Source: Parasponia andersonii
Taxonomy: Eukaryota; Streptophyta; Magnoliopsida; Rosales; Cannabaceae
Length of the DNA stretch: 64,000 nt
NCBI GenBank assembly: GCA_002914805.1
Contig: JXTB01000199.1
Location: 319,925-383,924, forward strand
Reading direction: 5' to 3'
The notes below the pieces were generated by a model. The model worked only from the letters and a program-made list of their open reading frames with translations. It did no database searches and was not told the origin of the DNA. Made by a program: the position numbers and the translations under genes. Positions 33,664-44,005 of the stretch are shown piece after piece. Position 1 is the first letter of the stretch, and the number at the start of each line of letters is the position of its first letter.

Positions 33664-35413
33664 ATGGGGAGAAAACCATGGTGTCGAAGAAGATATCCTT
33701 CCTTTTTCAGAATTCTTATTGGTGATTTCTCAAATAAATTGGTAGGCCTCACGCTTATCTTATACTTAATAAGAAATTTCTTAGTAATATGATTCATGGT
33801 TATGCTACCTTGTAATTTTGTAAGTGACTCGATAGTTGACATCGCCTAGTCAAACAAAATTTCATGCACTTTCTTGGTGTGAATGTCGCTTAACTTTTGT
33901 TTTTGCACAAAAGGGTTTTCTTTTTTTTTTTTCCTTTTAATTTTGTGTTTTTTCTTTTTGTTTGGGGGGAGGGGGGGGGGGACAATCTTCAAAAATATTA
34001 TCATCACTTTTACATGTACTATACTTTGCCTTTGTTTCAGCATATCCCAGTTGCTTTTGTCCAGAATTTTGATGGAGAAGTACCAGGGCAGTTCCTCCTT
34101 TGGAACCCTACAAAGAAGTGTTGGAATGTTAATGTCGAAAAATCCAATAACAGATTGTATTTTCAGGAAGGTTGGGGTCTATTTTTGAAGGACAATGGCT
34201 TAGATTTTGGGGATCTTCTTGTCTTTCACTATGCTGGGAAATCAGAATTTTATGTTGAAATTTATGGGAAAAGTTGCTGTCAGAAAAGGGTTGTTACAGA
34301 TTCTAGTGAAAGTGGCATACCTCTTAATGCTGATAGAGAAAACCATAATGAGAAGAAGACAACAGAACAATCTGAAATGAGGGACAATTATGGACTGGAT
34401 GAAAGTAGAGAGCAGATCAATCTTGATGACTTGTCCTTAAAGGTCTCAAATGGGGGATTTGAAGCTAGTAAAACCAACATGGTCAAGGTTGAAGTAATTG
34501 ACCTTGAAACCGAAGACCCTTTGCCTATTAAGCGACATAGACCTGAGGAAGCTAAACATTTTGAAGGGAATTCCCGAACTCGGCGTGGTAAGGTTTCTAC
34601 TTGTTAGAGATTATACATCAGTTAACATGCTTTTAGACTAATGAATTCACAAATTTTAGGTTCATGTTTTGCAGGAAGGGTTCCTAGTTTTCGATCGCAT
34701 TCAGGTTCGGATACTAAAGCATGTGAGAGTGAAGTGAGAGCTCTTGAAGCAGCCAGCAAATACATTCCGAAGCATCCTTTCTTCAAATTAGTGATGGGAA
34801 TGGCTTATGTGACGAGGGGATATCTGGTACAAACTAATGCTTATAGATAATTTCTTGTACAAGTTGTAACATATGAGACAAGAAAGAGTAAAGAACCATC
34901 AGGATTGACCAATATCTATAAATGAAAATATCATAACAAGCTTGCCCTAGCTAGGATCAACACAAAAAAAGAAGAGCATGAAACATGTTAAAGGATATAA
35001 AGTCGATTGAGAAACTGCAAAGTGATACAAATGTGTAACCACTAACAATAGGAATATATGTACGTGAAAACTATGAAAATCAACAAAGGGTTCAAAAGTG
35101 ATATAGCAAGACTATCGTGGTTGTTACATGACTGAGCATAATAACTTTTTGTTGGTCTAATTTTTTCCAGAATATACCGATGAGCTTTTACAAGGAATAT
35201 ATGAAGCGTAAACTGAAACAGGGAAGCACTGTCATATTTCAGCATTCAGGGAGGTCATGGCCGGTTAAGTTTACCGTCAACAGAAGGCCATTGGCAAGGT
35301 TCTCCGGAGGTTGGCACGATTTTGCAAAGGATAACTCCATAAAATTGGGAGATGTTTGTGTCTTTGAGCTAGTTAAGAAGAATGTGATGAAAATCTCTAT
35401 CTTTAGGGGTTAA
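33664..35413 (+). CDS. REM-E: REM-type protein with two B3 domains
   Basis: Predicted nuclear DNA-binding protein of about 339 residues. Exons: 33664-33741, 34041-34587, 34675-34826, 35171-35413, phases 0,1,0. The small first exon is easy to miss: 26 codons ending in PSFFRILIGDFSNKL, the start of B3-1, before a GTAGGC donor. B3-1 runs from residue 12 to about 100 (GWGLFLKDNGLDFGDLLVF). A long acidic, charged linker of about 110 residues contains ETEDPLPIKRHRPEE, a possible nuclear localisation region. B3-2 is at 242-339 (HPFFKLVM; GWHDFAKDNSIKLGDVCVF). It has one module fewer than REM-A and REM-C. An alternative acceptor before GTTCATG (34660) would change the linker. The exon 2 acceptor follows a long T-rich and G-rich stretch. 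Confidence 0.85.
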
Positions 35414-36785
35414 TTAATAGTTATGTTATGTAGGACAGTATTACCCTAAACTAAATGTTCTTAGAAGTTTGTCATATTTTGTCAGTATTTTTTCTTTTTG
35501 TTTTTGAATGAAAACCTCTGAGATTTTATTAATTCAAGTCCTCAAGAACAAAGGACGAGAGAAACAAAAAACAGAGTCAAGCTAGAAATATATGGGCCAC
35601 CCTATTTCCATTATGGGGAATATGGCAATAAGAACCACAGTCAGTAGTCGCACATCTTCTGCAAATGGGTGGCCTCCCCTCAAAGCTTAGGATCTCCGCC
35701 TTCGAGAGCTTACTCGAGAGACCTCTAGAGCAACCAGCCATCAATAGGGTGAGTTGGCAAAAGAGTCTTTTTAAAAATACATATTTGCAAGATGGTTTTA
35801 TTTTATTAGTTTCTTTGTAAAATAGTTTTTTCTGAAGAGTTTTGAAATTTAGGCCTTTTGTCAAAATTCACTTTATTCTAACTAATTTCATAGGCAAAAT
35901 GATTTTCATTCACTTATTTACTAAAATATGGGAATGAAAATAAGAATAGACTTTGAGACCTATATAAATTTGGAAGAAAAAGGGTAGAAATATCATATCC
36001 CAACTTCGTTGGAAATGTCATTATATGTAACAATTCATTACGTCTTTTTTATTGTCAAAGTCTTAAAAGACTAATTTATTCTTAAAAATTCCTTAGTATT
36101 ATAATTGCCTATGAAAACATAAGAAATTTTAAAAGGCAATTTAGTAAAATATAATTCTAACTCCCTTTGTTTGATCAAGAAATCACATGAACGAGGATCT
36201 CTATAATTCTAATTCTTTTTATAACATTTGTGTTATAATTATCATTTTCATCTTCTTATCTGATTTTGATTACGTTATATTTAAACATGTCATAAGTTTC
36301 AATCACCCAATAATAAAGCTAACTACCGAATGAACAGATATAAAATTATGAAGTAATACTATGTAACATTATTTAGTGTTTAACACCATATAAGGTATTA
36401 GTTTATTATGAAATAATTCTAATAAATAAAAATAAATTAAGGGCTCCAACTAAAATATAAATTAAAATACCATATTAATATACTATCACAATAATATACT
36501 AACACATTTTGTGATATTAAATATCGTATGGTACGGTATAGTATTACTTGGGAACTATGGTAGCTTGGGCAATGCATTAAGCCATAAACCCGAATTTCCA
36601 TGGAATTTGGTGAGATAACCATAAGCGAAAGAGGAATGCTATGATTGACGCCTACCAAGCATTACTCATCTACTAAGATTGAAGCCTACGATTCCTATAA
36701 TATAGCTTGTTATTAAAGACTATTTTGTCAGTATTTTTCAAGTGTCACGTTTAAATACGTACTTTCTTTTTATATATATATATAC
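35414..36785. other. intergenic between REM-E and REM-F
   Basis: Apart from the LINE-like tail at 35500-35745 this is AT-rich DNA without a gene. Confidence 0.4.
35500..35745 (-). mobile_element. LINE-like 3' tail with RNase H fragment
   Basis: On the minus strand a short open frame ends with HIPHNGNRVAHIFLA, resembling the C-terminal motif of the RNase H (RVT_3) domain in plant LINE-type polyproteins (H-x-P-R-x-x-N-x-x-A-H-x-L-A), then a stop and a short tail with AATAAAATCTC. Only the last part of the element is present. Confidence 0.5.
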
Positions 36786-36787
36786 AG

Positions 36788-37290
36788 GTTGTCAATCCAA
36801 TAGATATTTTTTTTCTTTATCTATAGGTAGGTATTCTTTTTTTAGCCGTTGGATCACTATCTAACGGTGATCCAATGGTTATAATAAAGTGCATAAAAAG
36901 ACGTGCATCATCAATGCTCTTTCTCTCTCTTATCTTTTACAATAAAAAAATATGCATGCTAAATTTTCATTGGCCAAATTGATACCTATGCATAGGTAAA
37001 AAAAAAAATACCTACTGGATTGGTGCCCATATATATATATATATANTTGTCAATCCAATAGGTATCTATGAGTAGGTATTTTTTTTTTAGTCGTTGGATT
37101 TCCATCTAATGGTGATCTAATAGCTATAACGAAGTACATAAAAAAATGTGCATCATTAATGTTCTTTCTTTTTTTTATTTTTTATAATAAAAAATATACA
37201 TGCTAAATTTTCATTGGTCAAATTGATGCTAAATTTTCATTGGTGAAATTGATAAGTAAAAAAAAATAATACCTTGGATCGGTGCCTTAT
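36788..37290. mobile_element. two tandem copies of a short MITE upstream of REM-F
   Basis: Copy 1 is about 36788-37029 and copy 2 about 37047-37288. Each starts with GTCAATCCAATAG and ends with the imperfect inverse (GGATTGGTGCC or GGATCGGTGCC), and each contains the same inner order: CCGTTGGAT, CTAA(C/T)GGTGAT, GTGCATCAT, GCTAAATTTTCATTGG. TA runs border both copies, so insertion at TA is likely. The pair lies about 480 bases before the REM-F start. An N base at 37046 sits between the copies. Confidence 0.75.
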
Positions 37291-37291
37291 A

Positions 37292-37326
<35 letters not shown>

Positions 37327-37394
37327 GTTTAAACACTTTTCTTTTGCCTCAGAATTTGTTGTTTTTGTCCGTTACTGCATGTTGGTATGGACAA

Positions 37395-37460
37395 AAGCTA
37401 CCCCATTGGCCAACATAGGCAGGATTTTGCAACGTGGAATCATATGATTGGTTGCTGACG
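37395..37460 (+). promoter_or_regulatory. conserved promoter block of REM-F
   Basis: GCTACCCCATTGGCCAAC through AACGTGGAATCATATGATTGG matches the REM-G upstream block at 40682-40750 (GCCTACCCCAGTG, GGCCAACTAAG, CCACGTGGAACTC). The ACGTGG core at 37432-37437 is kept in both. It is the best candidate regulatory element of the REM-F and REM-G pair. Confidence 0.55.
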
Positions 37461-37695
37461 AGGATCCTATGATCCAAAAGCGCACACAAAATACAAATCT
37501 TTTTCCCATCTAAGGCTTTTTTTTTTTTTTCCCCTCTCTTTTTTCTGGTGGTTTCCCTTTTTTTATACTTGAGGGGCTAATAAGAAATAATGAATCTTTG
37601 ATTCTTTTCCCTTTTTCTCGGGGAAAAAAAATAAAATAAAATAAAAAATCTTTTCCTTTCCTTTTTTGAGTTTTCCTTTCTAATTAAAACAACGT

Positions 37696-37703
37696 TATAA
37701 ATA
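37696..37703 (+). promoter_or_regulatory. TATA box of REM-F
   Basis: TATAAATA, 66 bases before the ATG, which would place transcription start near 37730. Confidence 0.6.
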
Positions 37704-37768
37704 CCAAAAAGCACAAGAAAGAAAAACGAAACATTCATTCGAAGAAAGAAGAACGACAAAGGTCAAGA

Positions 37769-39764
37769 ATGGCTTTCTCAGACGATGTTCCTGAGTTTTT
37801 CCGAATTTTCATCCCCAAATTCTCTTCTGAGAAAATGGTATTTCTTTTTTGTTTTTTTTTTCTCTGGGTTTTTCTTACAGTCTCTTTCAAATTCTCAATG
37901 TGAATACTAAACAACCAGACCAAAATGTGAATATTTCGAGTCTTAACCCCCCAGATATCCCGAATTTTTCTCTTTTGGGTATTATTAAAAAAGAAGGTTC
38001 TTAATTTTTGGAGTTTGGATATTTACGCACAAAAATATGTGTCCCCAAGAAAAAGGGGAGGAAAAAAGAATGCGGCTTATAAGTTTTAATGTTCTAATGA
38101 CTGCTATGTTTGTTTCCCGAGAAAGTTAGAAAGTTATAAGGTAAAACCTTGTATGTTTTTGCATTCAATTCCAATGAAAACATAAAAACAAACGACCCTG
38201 AATAAGTTGCACATGTCAGAAAGCAGTCATACTCTGTACTACATACTATTTCTTGTGTGTTTTATTGTTTAAGATAAACCACATTGAATTCATATCTTCT
38301 TGAGTGTTTTTATGCTGTTTGTTTCCCTAGAAAATCAGGGTGTGTGTGTTTTTTTTTTTAAAAAAATTATTTGGAGGTTGGGTGGTGGTCTTCGTCTTCT
38401 TTGTACTGCTGATCATGCTGCATGAGGTCTTTTATTCTATTTTATTATTATGTTTCAATTAAAAATGTGGCATGATACACTGTTTATGAGATAGTAAATA
38501 CTGATCTGAATTCATTTCATATTGCAGGGGATACCCACATCTTTTGTTAGGAAATATATTCTAAGAGTTCCTAAACTTGCAGTTGTAAAAAATGGTAGTG
38601 GGAAATGTTGGCAAGTTTCTTTGGTGACAATAGGAAAAAACTTGTACATTGGGACCGGTTGGGAAGACTTTGCCAGAGACCATTCCCTTGAGCGCGGAGA
38701 CTTTCTTGTATTCAAATACTACAAGACTTCTTTGTTTGAGGTTAAAATATTCGGTGCAAACGGATGCAAGAAACAAGTAACTTCTCCTCAGATCCTTGCA
38801 CAAGTAAAGATTGAAGATGAAGAAGAACAGACTCATACTAAACCTTCACAATCTCTCGAACCGACCCGAATTGAAGAAAGAGGCCTAAATGGATCAACAA
38901 GGAAATTAGGTAGTTAAAGATGATAACTACTTGTTTTGATAATCAAGAGAGATAAGTAGTTATTGCTCTTATGGTAGTGCTTCCATCCATTTTGATAATA
39001 TTGAAAGTTGTATGCTTACAGGTTCAAGTGAGGAGATCAGTCAAGGTAAAATTTCGATGAAAGTACCTAAGACAAATCTTAATGAACAGAGGACCCCTAG
39101 ACCAGCAAAACACATTGCAGGGAAGAATCTTCATTTTGTGGCAAATATCGCTGATTCAAAGACTAGCAAATCTGGGGTAGTAAGTATTTTGGCCTTGTAT
39201 GCTGCTCCATATTCTATGTTTTGGCTCTTGTATTATTTCAAACACTGTGTTTGCATATATTCTTGGCCAAACAACTACTTGGCTTTATTAATAGCTTTTA
39301 TTGGTTAGGAATGTTTATAGCTTTAAAATTGCTGAGCACATTAAGGCATGCAATATATATATACCAATTTGAGCCACATGTGGTTTGGTATTATGTTCTG
39401 TTTTTTCTTTGTTAAGCCCTTTCTAGTTTCATTTTCTGCAAGGGTAATAGCGTTTCATGAGGTCTGAATTAGGAAATTTATCTCATAAGACTTATTGTGA
39501 TTGCAGTATATTCCTCGTGCAATAATGAGTGAGATCGAAATGAAGCCAAATGTGACGCTTCGTGATCAGAATAACAAGCTCTGGCCCGTGGAGATCTTAT
39601 TTTTGAAATTTGGTCGTGGTTTTATAAAAGGAGGTTGGCCTGAATTCCGAAGTGAGAACAATCTTAAACTAAACGACAAGTGTATATTTGAACCAGTCCT
39701 TGGCGATGAAAATGTGTGCAGAGAAATCAAAGTGCGAGTTATACATAGAGGTACAAGAACTTAA
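37769..39764 (+). CDS. REM-F: REM-type protein with two B3 domains
   Basis: Predicted DNA-binding protein of about 288 residues. Exons: 37769-37837, 38528-38909, 39022-39179, 39507-39764, phases 0,1,0. Exon 1 (23 codons) ends in PEFFRIFIPKFSSEKM, the first strand of B3-1, which ends near residue 98 (GWEDFARDHSLERGDFLVF). A short charged linker follows. B3-2 lies at 186-285 (NLHFVANI; GWPEFRSENNLKLNDKCIF), with ND in place of the usual GD. Exon 2 is 382 nt, identical in length to that of REM-G, and the promoters match, so the two are tandem duplicates. The ATG context AAGAATGGCT is good for a plant start. Confidence 0.87.
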
Positions 39765-40660
39765 AAGCACTAGAGCAAGCAGAGCAAGGCTTGGAAAGTG
39801 GAACAAAGGACTCTCTTTCAAACTATCAGTAGTGTTTATATTCTAATTACTTGTTGCTAGATTGACATCGTTCCGTGGTCAAGTCTTTATATGTTTAAAC
39901 GTGAAAGCTTGTGAAAAGAGTGGTCATATTAAATTTTGATGAAATCTACATGTACACCATTTGGTCCCAGTAGAAATAGCTACATGGGATATAAGTTCCA
40001 AGTGGTCCATACCACTGAAATTTAAGCTCTATTTTTGTCCGAGGAAATGACACGGAAGTTAGGTACCAACACTATAGACAAAGTTGATATCTAAAGTCAA
40101 AATCATTCAAAGTAGTACTTGATAATTATGATTGTTTAAAACAAATGCAATGCAATCTCGATACACATCTGGGTTAGAATGAGTTCCACTGCCAAACCGT
40201 ATAACCAATGTACAGTTTTTTAAAAATTTGTCTGCTACATAATTTGGAATTATTCAGCCAATGTTTCAAAGGTCATATTCACACTATAGTAAGAGAAACT
40301 GTTGTATTGTTTTAACATATTGTAACATCTTTAAACACAAAATCTTCCGATAACAATATTTACAAAAGGGAATTAGTTCCCCCACTAAGTGTAAATACTA
40401 AATAAATCTAATTTAATAGAATCCAATTCAACTTAATTTAATTTAATTTAACTCAATTCCCATCTCATTATTTTCTTTCGAATTTGTTATTGTTATCTTA
40501 TTTCATTTAAATTAATATTATTGGTAATCTATATAATAAAGATAGATTATATCATTCGCTTTCATTAGTACTTCTCTTCAAAATCTCTCATAATTATTAT
40601 CCGTTGTTTTCTTTCTTTCTTTCTTTCTTTCTTTCTTTTCTTTTCTTTTTTTTTGGAACA
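39765..40660. other. intergenic between REM-F and REM-G
   Basis: Contains an orphan copy of the P450 upstream region (39995-40330), then AT-rich DNA and a (TTTC)n microsatellite at about 40610-40650. No gene seen. Confidence 0.5.
39995..40330 (+). repeat. orphan copy 1 of the CYP82 upstream region
   Basis: Matches 43600-43930 in order: AAGTGGTCCATACCACT, GTTAGGT, AGACAAAG, ATGATTnTTTAAAACAAA, CTGCTACnnAATTTGGAATTA, GCCAATGTnTCAAA. No P450 exon follows this copy. Confidence 0.75.
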
Positions 40661-40681
40661 AAATAGCAAGCAAATGCAAAG

Positions 40682-40750
40682 CCTACCCCAGTGACCACTG
40701 GCCAACTAAGTTGGCATGTGCCACGTGGAACTCAACCATTTGATGCAGAT
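40682..40750 (+). promoter_or_regulatory. conserved promoter block of REM-G with G-box
   Basis: The palindromic G-box CCACGTGG is at 40721-40728, about 95 bases before the ATG, within a block shared with the REM-F promoter. G-boxes bind bZIP and bHLH factors; which one acts here is unknown. Confidence 0.55.
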
Positions 40751-40821
40751 GGGACTCCATAGACCACAGTACAGAGAAGTATTCACTCTCCACTCCATTG
40801 AAAGAAGTAGCAAGTTCAAAA

Positions 40822-42596
40822 ATGGCGGGGCCTCCCAGAAGGTTCTCTTTCTCTAATGAAAACGTTCCCGAGTTTTTCAGAGTTTTCATCCCAGAATTCA
40901 GTTCTAAGCATATGGTAACGCTATTTTTTAATTTTTCTCTCTAGAGTTTCTTTCAAACTCAGCAATCTTAATATCATTTGTATTATGTGCATACCCAAAA
41001 AACTGGGCCATACTATTATATCTAGGGAGCAAAAGTTCCAAAAAAATAAAATATAGTAACCTGTTTGGTTCTTTGTTTCCCAAGAAAGTTAAAAGGTGAA
41101 ATTTTAGTTGTAATCAGTGACAATGAATTTCAACAACAAAACACATAAGAACCTTTCTTTTCTTTTTTTTTTTTGTCATTTTGTATGATAAATTTTTGAA
41201 CTTAAATTTCTACTCATTTCATGTTGAAGCTGATACCGCCTGCTTTTGTCCGGAGATTCATGCCAACAATTCCAGAAAAAGCGGTTGTTAAAGATGGTAG
41301 CGGGAAATGTTGGGAATTTGGTTTGGTGACAAGTGAAAAAGACTTGTACTTTGAGACTGGTTGGGAAGATTTTGCTAGAGAGCTCTTCCTTGAGAATGGG
41401 GACTTTCTTGTATTAAAATACAATGGGATTTCTTCGTTTGAGGTTGAGATTTTTGGTAAAAATGGATGCAAGAATGTATTTGTAGCTTCTCCACAATGCC
41501 TTGCACTTGTGAAGATTGAAGAGGAGAAGACTCTTGAGGACCCTTCAAATGCTTACAACCGTACCCGGAATGAGGAAATTAAAGGCCTAAATGGGTCTTC
41601 AAAGAAATCAAGTGTTGTAGTTTATAAATATTTCTTTTCTTTTCCTTTATATAAATTAAGGCTGCCTCATACCCATTGACTTTATATAATGCTATTAGAA
41701 ACTGTTACTTGCAGGTTCATCTCGAAAACATGTTGCAACAAAGAATCCTCATTTTGTGGTGACTCTTACAAAATCAAGATGGGGGCTAGTGAGTATTTTG
41801 CGCTTGTATTCTGCTATTTGCTTGTCTTTTGGCTCTGCTCTTATATCACATTGTCAAGCAATATTTTGTGGTTAACATTCTTTGCTAATTTCCTATTTGG
41901 ATTATTAACCGCTATGTTTTTCGACAATTTGAAACTACAATTTTGATTCTTCTTTTTCTTGTGAGTCGTGACTCAAATTTGCTGATTTGGTATGCAATGT
42001 TTACAATACTGCCTTCATTTCTTTGCTATGAATTGTGGTGCTCATGTAACTCTGTATTTTCATATGTTGGTTTTCAGAAATATTTTAGAGTAAAAACACA
42101 ATTTGAGGTTTGGCATTATATTGTTCTGGAATGTGGAAATAGCTTTGTCTGAGTATTGAAAGTTCATACCATGACATTTCTTTTATTTGGAATATTATAT
42201 GTAACATAGACTTAGATATGGCCATCTCTCTCATTTTTCTGTCATTAGTATGTCTTGTTGCAGTTGTAAGCTATGTTACCATATAACGTCTTAGGTATAC
42301 TTATCTCATAAGACCTTTTATGATTGCAGCGTATTCCCGCTTCAGTGTGCAAGGGGATCAAATTCAAGCCGGATGTGAGTCTTCGTTGTCACAAGGACAA
42401 ATTATGGCCTATGAAGATCTCATTCTGGAAAGATGGTCGTTGCTCTTTAACTACTGGTTGGTCCAAGTTCCAAAAGGAAAACAAATTAGAAGCAAAAGAC
42501 AAATGTGATTTGGAGTTGGTCCTTGGCAAAGAAAAGATATGCCAAGAAATCAAATTGCAAATTATTAGTGGAGGAGCAAGAACTCAAAAGCACTAA
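40822..42596 (+). CDS. REM-G: REM-type protein with two B3 domains
   Basis: Tandem duplicate of REM-F, about 271 residues. Exons: 40822-40914, 41230-41611, 41715-41788, 42330-42596, phases 0,1,0. Exon 1 (31 codons) adds a basic start (MAGPPRRF) before PEFFRVFIPEFSSKHM. B3-1 ends near residue 106; the turn motif reads ELFLENGDFLVL. Exon 3 is only 74 nt against 158 in REM-F, so the linker is about 28 residues shorter. B3-2 is at 169-270 (NPHFVVTLTKSRWGL; GWSKFQKENKLEAKDKCDL), where GD is KD and the usual IF is DL, so this domain has drifted most. The exon 2 donor (AAGTGTTG at 41612) and the exon 2 acceptor (TTGAAG) are weaker than in REM-F but keep the same phase and length. Confidence 0.83.
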
Positions 42597-43086
42597 AAGG
42601 TCGAACGGACAAGCAGAGAAGGGCATGAATTACTCATTCATGGCTCCAGAACTCAAAGCCTAAACTTTTTTCTCTTTCAAACTTATGGTGTTATCCTTAT
42701 CTTTTAGGTGTTATCCTGCAGAAATATTGAAGTAAGGTACATATGTTACTTTATTTTAGCAAGAGACGTTTGTAAGCTATTTGGTAATGAATATCTCTGC
42801 ATCATGCATGGTACTTCATATTCTTAATAAATTCACACATGGGAGCTTTTGAAAAGAACTATTGTTATTCAGAATAAACCGTATGCAAGCACGATTGAAA
42901 TTCTAACACTCGAACAAGATTGGCATCATATGTTTTTCCTTGATTAATGTGTGATCAAAAGTTTATAGCTTTATATAGACTGGGCAAAGAAGGAGTTGAG
43001 CTGAACTACTTACTTGCTACATTGATATCTTAGGTGTAGTGTTGCTTATGTAATGATTTTAGTACTTTATCTAGCAAATGCAAGAT

Positions 43087-43146
43087 CATATATATATATA
43101 TATACACACACACACATATATATATGTATGTGTGTGTGTGTGTGTG
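43087..43146. repeat. compound (TA)n(CA)n(TA)n(TG)n microsatellite
   Basis: Alternating purine-pyrimidine run with self-complementary CA and TG arms; it could form a hairpin or Z-DNA. Confidence 0.9.
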
Positions 43147-43154
43147 AATACCAA

Positions 43155-43223
43155 TCCTGTAAACATATTCTTGGTTTATTTAATTCATCCTGTAAACATA
43201 TTCTTGGTTTATTTAATTCTATC
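43155..43223. repeat. tandem repeat of about 34 bp
   Basis: TCCTGTAAACATATTCTTGG with its following TTTATTTAATTC occurs twice in tandem. Confidence 0.85.
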
Positions 43224-43450
43224 TTTTTTCCGTAAAAGTCTCTTAGGGAGAACTCAATTAGTTCACACCCCCGAGTTTTGGACTCAAGTAGTCTAAACAC
43301 ATCTATAGAATTTAAAGTTCTTTTCTGCCACATACTTTGGAAATTGGAACTATTCATTTGTCTTTCAAAGGAAACCGATATACATTAGCATACTCTTAAC
43401 ACCTTGGACACAAGAAAATCTTTTATTGTATTGGTTTATTTAATTCAATC
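43205..43450 (+). repeat. orphan copy 2 of the CYP82 upstream region
   Basis: Matches 43800-43975: TCTATAGAATTTAAA, CTGCnACnnAnTTTGGAA, TTAnCATACTCTTAACA, CTTGGACnACAAGAAAATCTT. It ends where the P450 leader would begin. Confidence 0.75.
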
Positions 43451-44005
43451 TTATGCTATGAAGTCTCTTAGGGGGATTGAGATAATTGGTGAAACAATGT
43501 GCTCTTTTTTCCCCATGAAATGTACAGATATTATTTGTTCTCAATAGCAATAGCTCTGTATAATGTCTACAATGATTTGAATCTTTGAGAGAGTGATTAT
43601 TGGAAGTGGTCCATACCACTCAAGAATTAGGAAAATGATTATCCCAAGTTAGGTGGGTTAAAAGACAAAGAAGATCTCCAAAGTCGAAATTGCTCAAACT
43701 AGTTATGATTATTTAAAACAAAACTAATTTATATCCTCATCGTGACCAGAGTTTCACCATCACTTGCTAAAATAGAAAGGAAAAATTAACACATGTAAAA
43801 GGATTGTTGGAATCGATCAGTTCTAAACCAATCTATAGAATTTAAAAATCCTATCTGCTACGCAATTTGGAATTATACGGCCAATGTCTCAAAAGTCATT
43901 TGTACTACTCTGTCAATGAAAACCACTATATATTAACATACTCTTAACAACTTGGACCACAAGAAAATCTTCCTAGCTCCTCAATTCCTCCGCAAGCTAA
44001 ACTAA

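Larger units (their letters stand above)
42597..44005 (+). promoter_or_regulatory. REM-G 3' flank and CYP82 promoter region
   Basis: Contains a TA/CA/TG microsatellite (43087-43146), a 34-bp tandem repeat (43155-43223), orphan copy 2 of the P450 upstream region (about 43205-43450) and the P450 promoter itself (43600-44005) with TATATA at 43927-43932, 74 bases before the ATG. Confidence 0.55.

Noticed and set aside
42320-42508. Alternative frame at REM-G exon 4
   Set aside because: The frame starting at 42330 carries the B3 signature GWSKF and joins exon 3 in phase.
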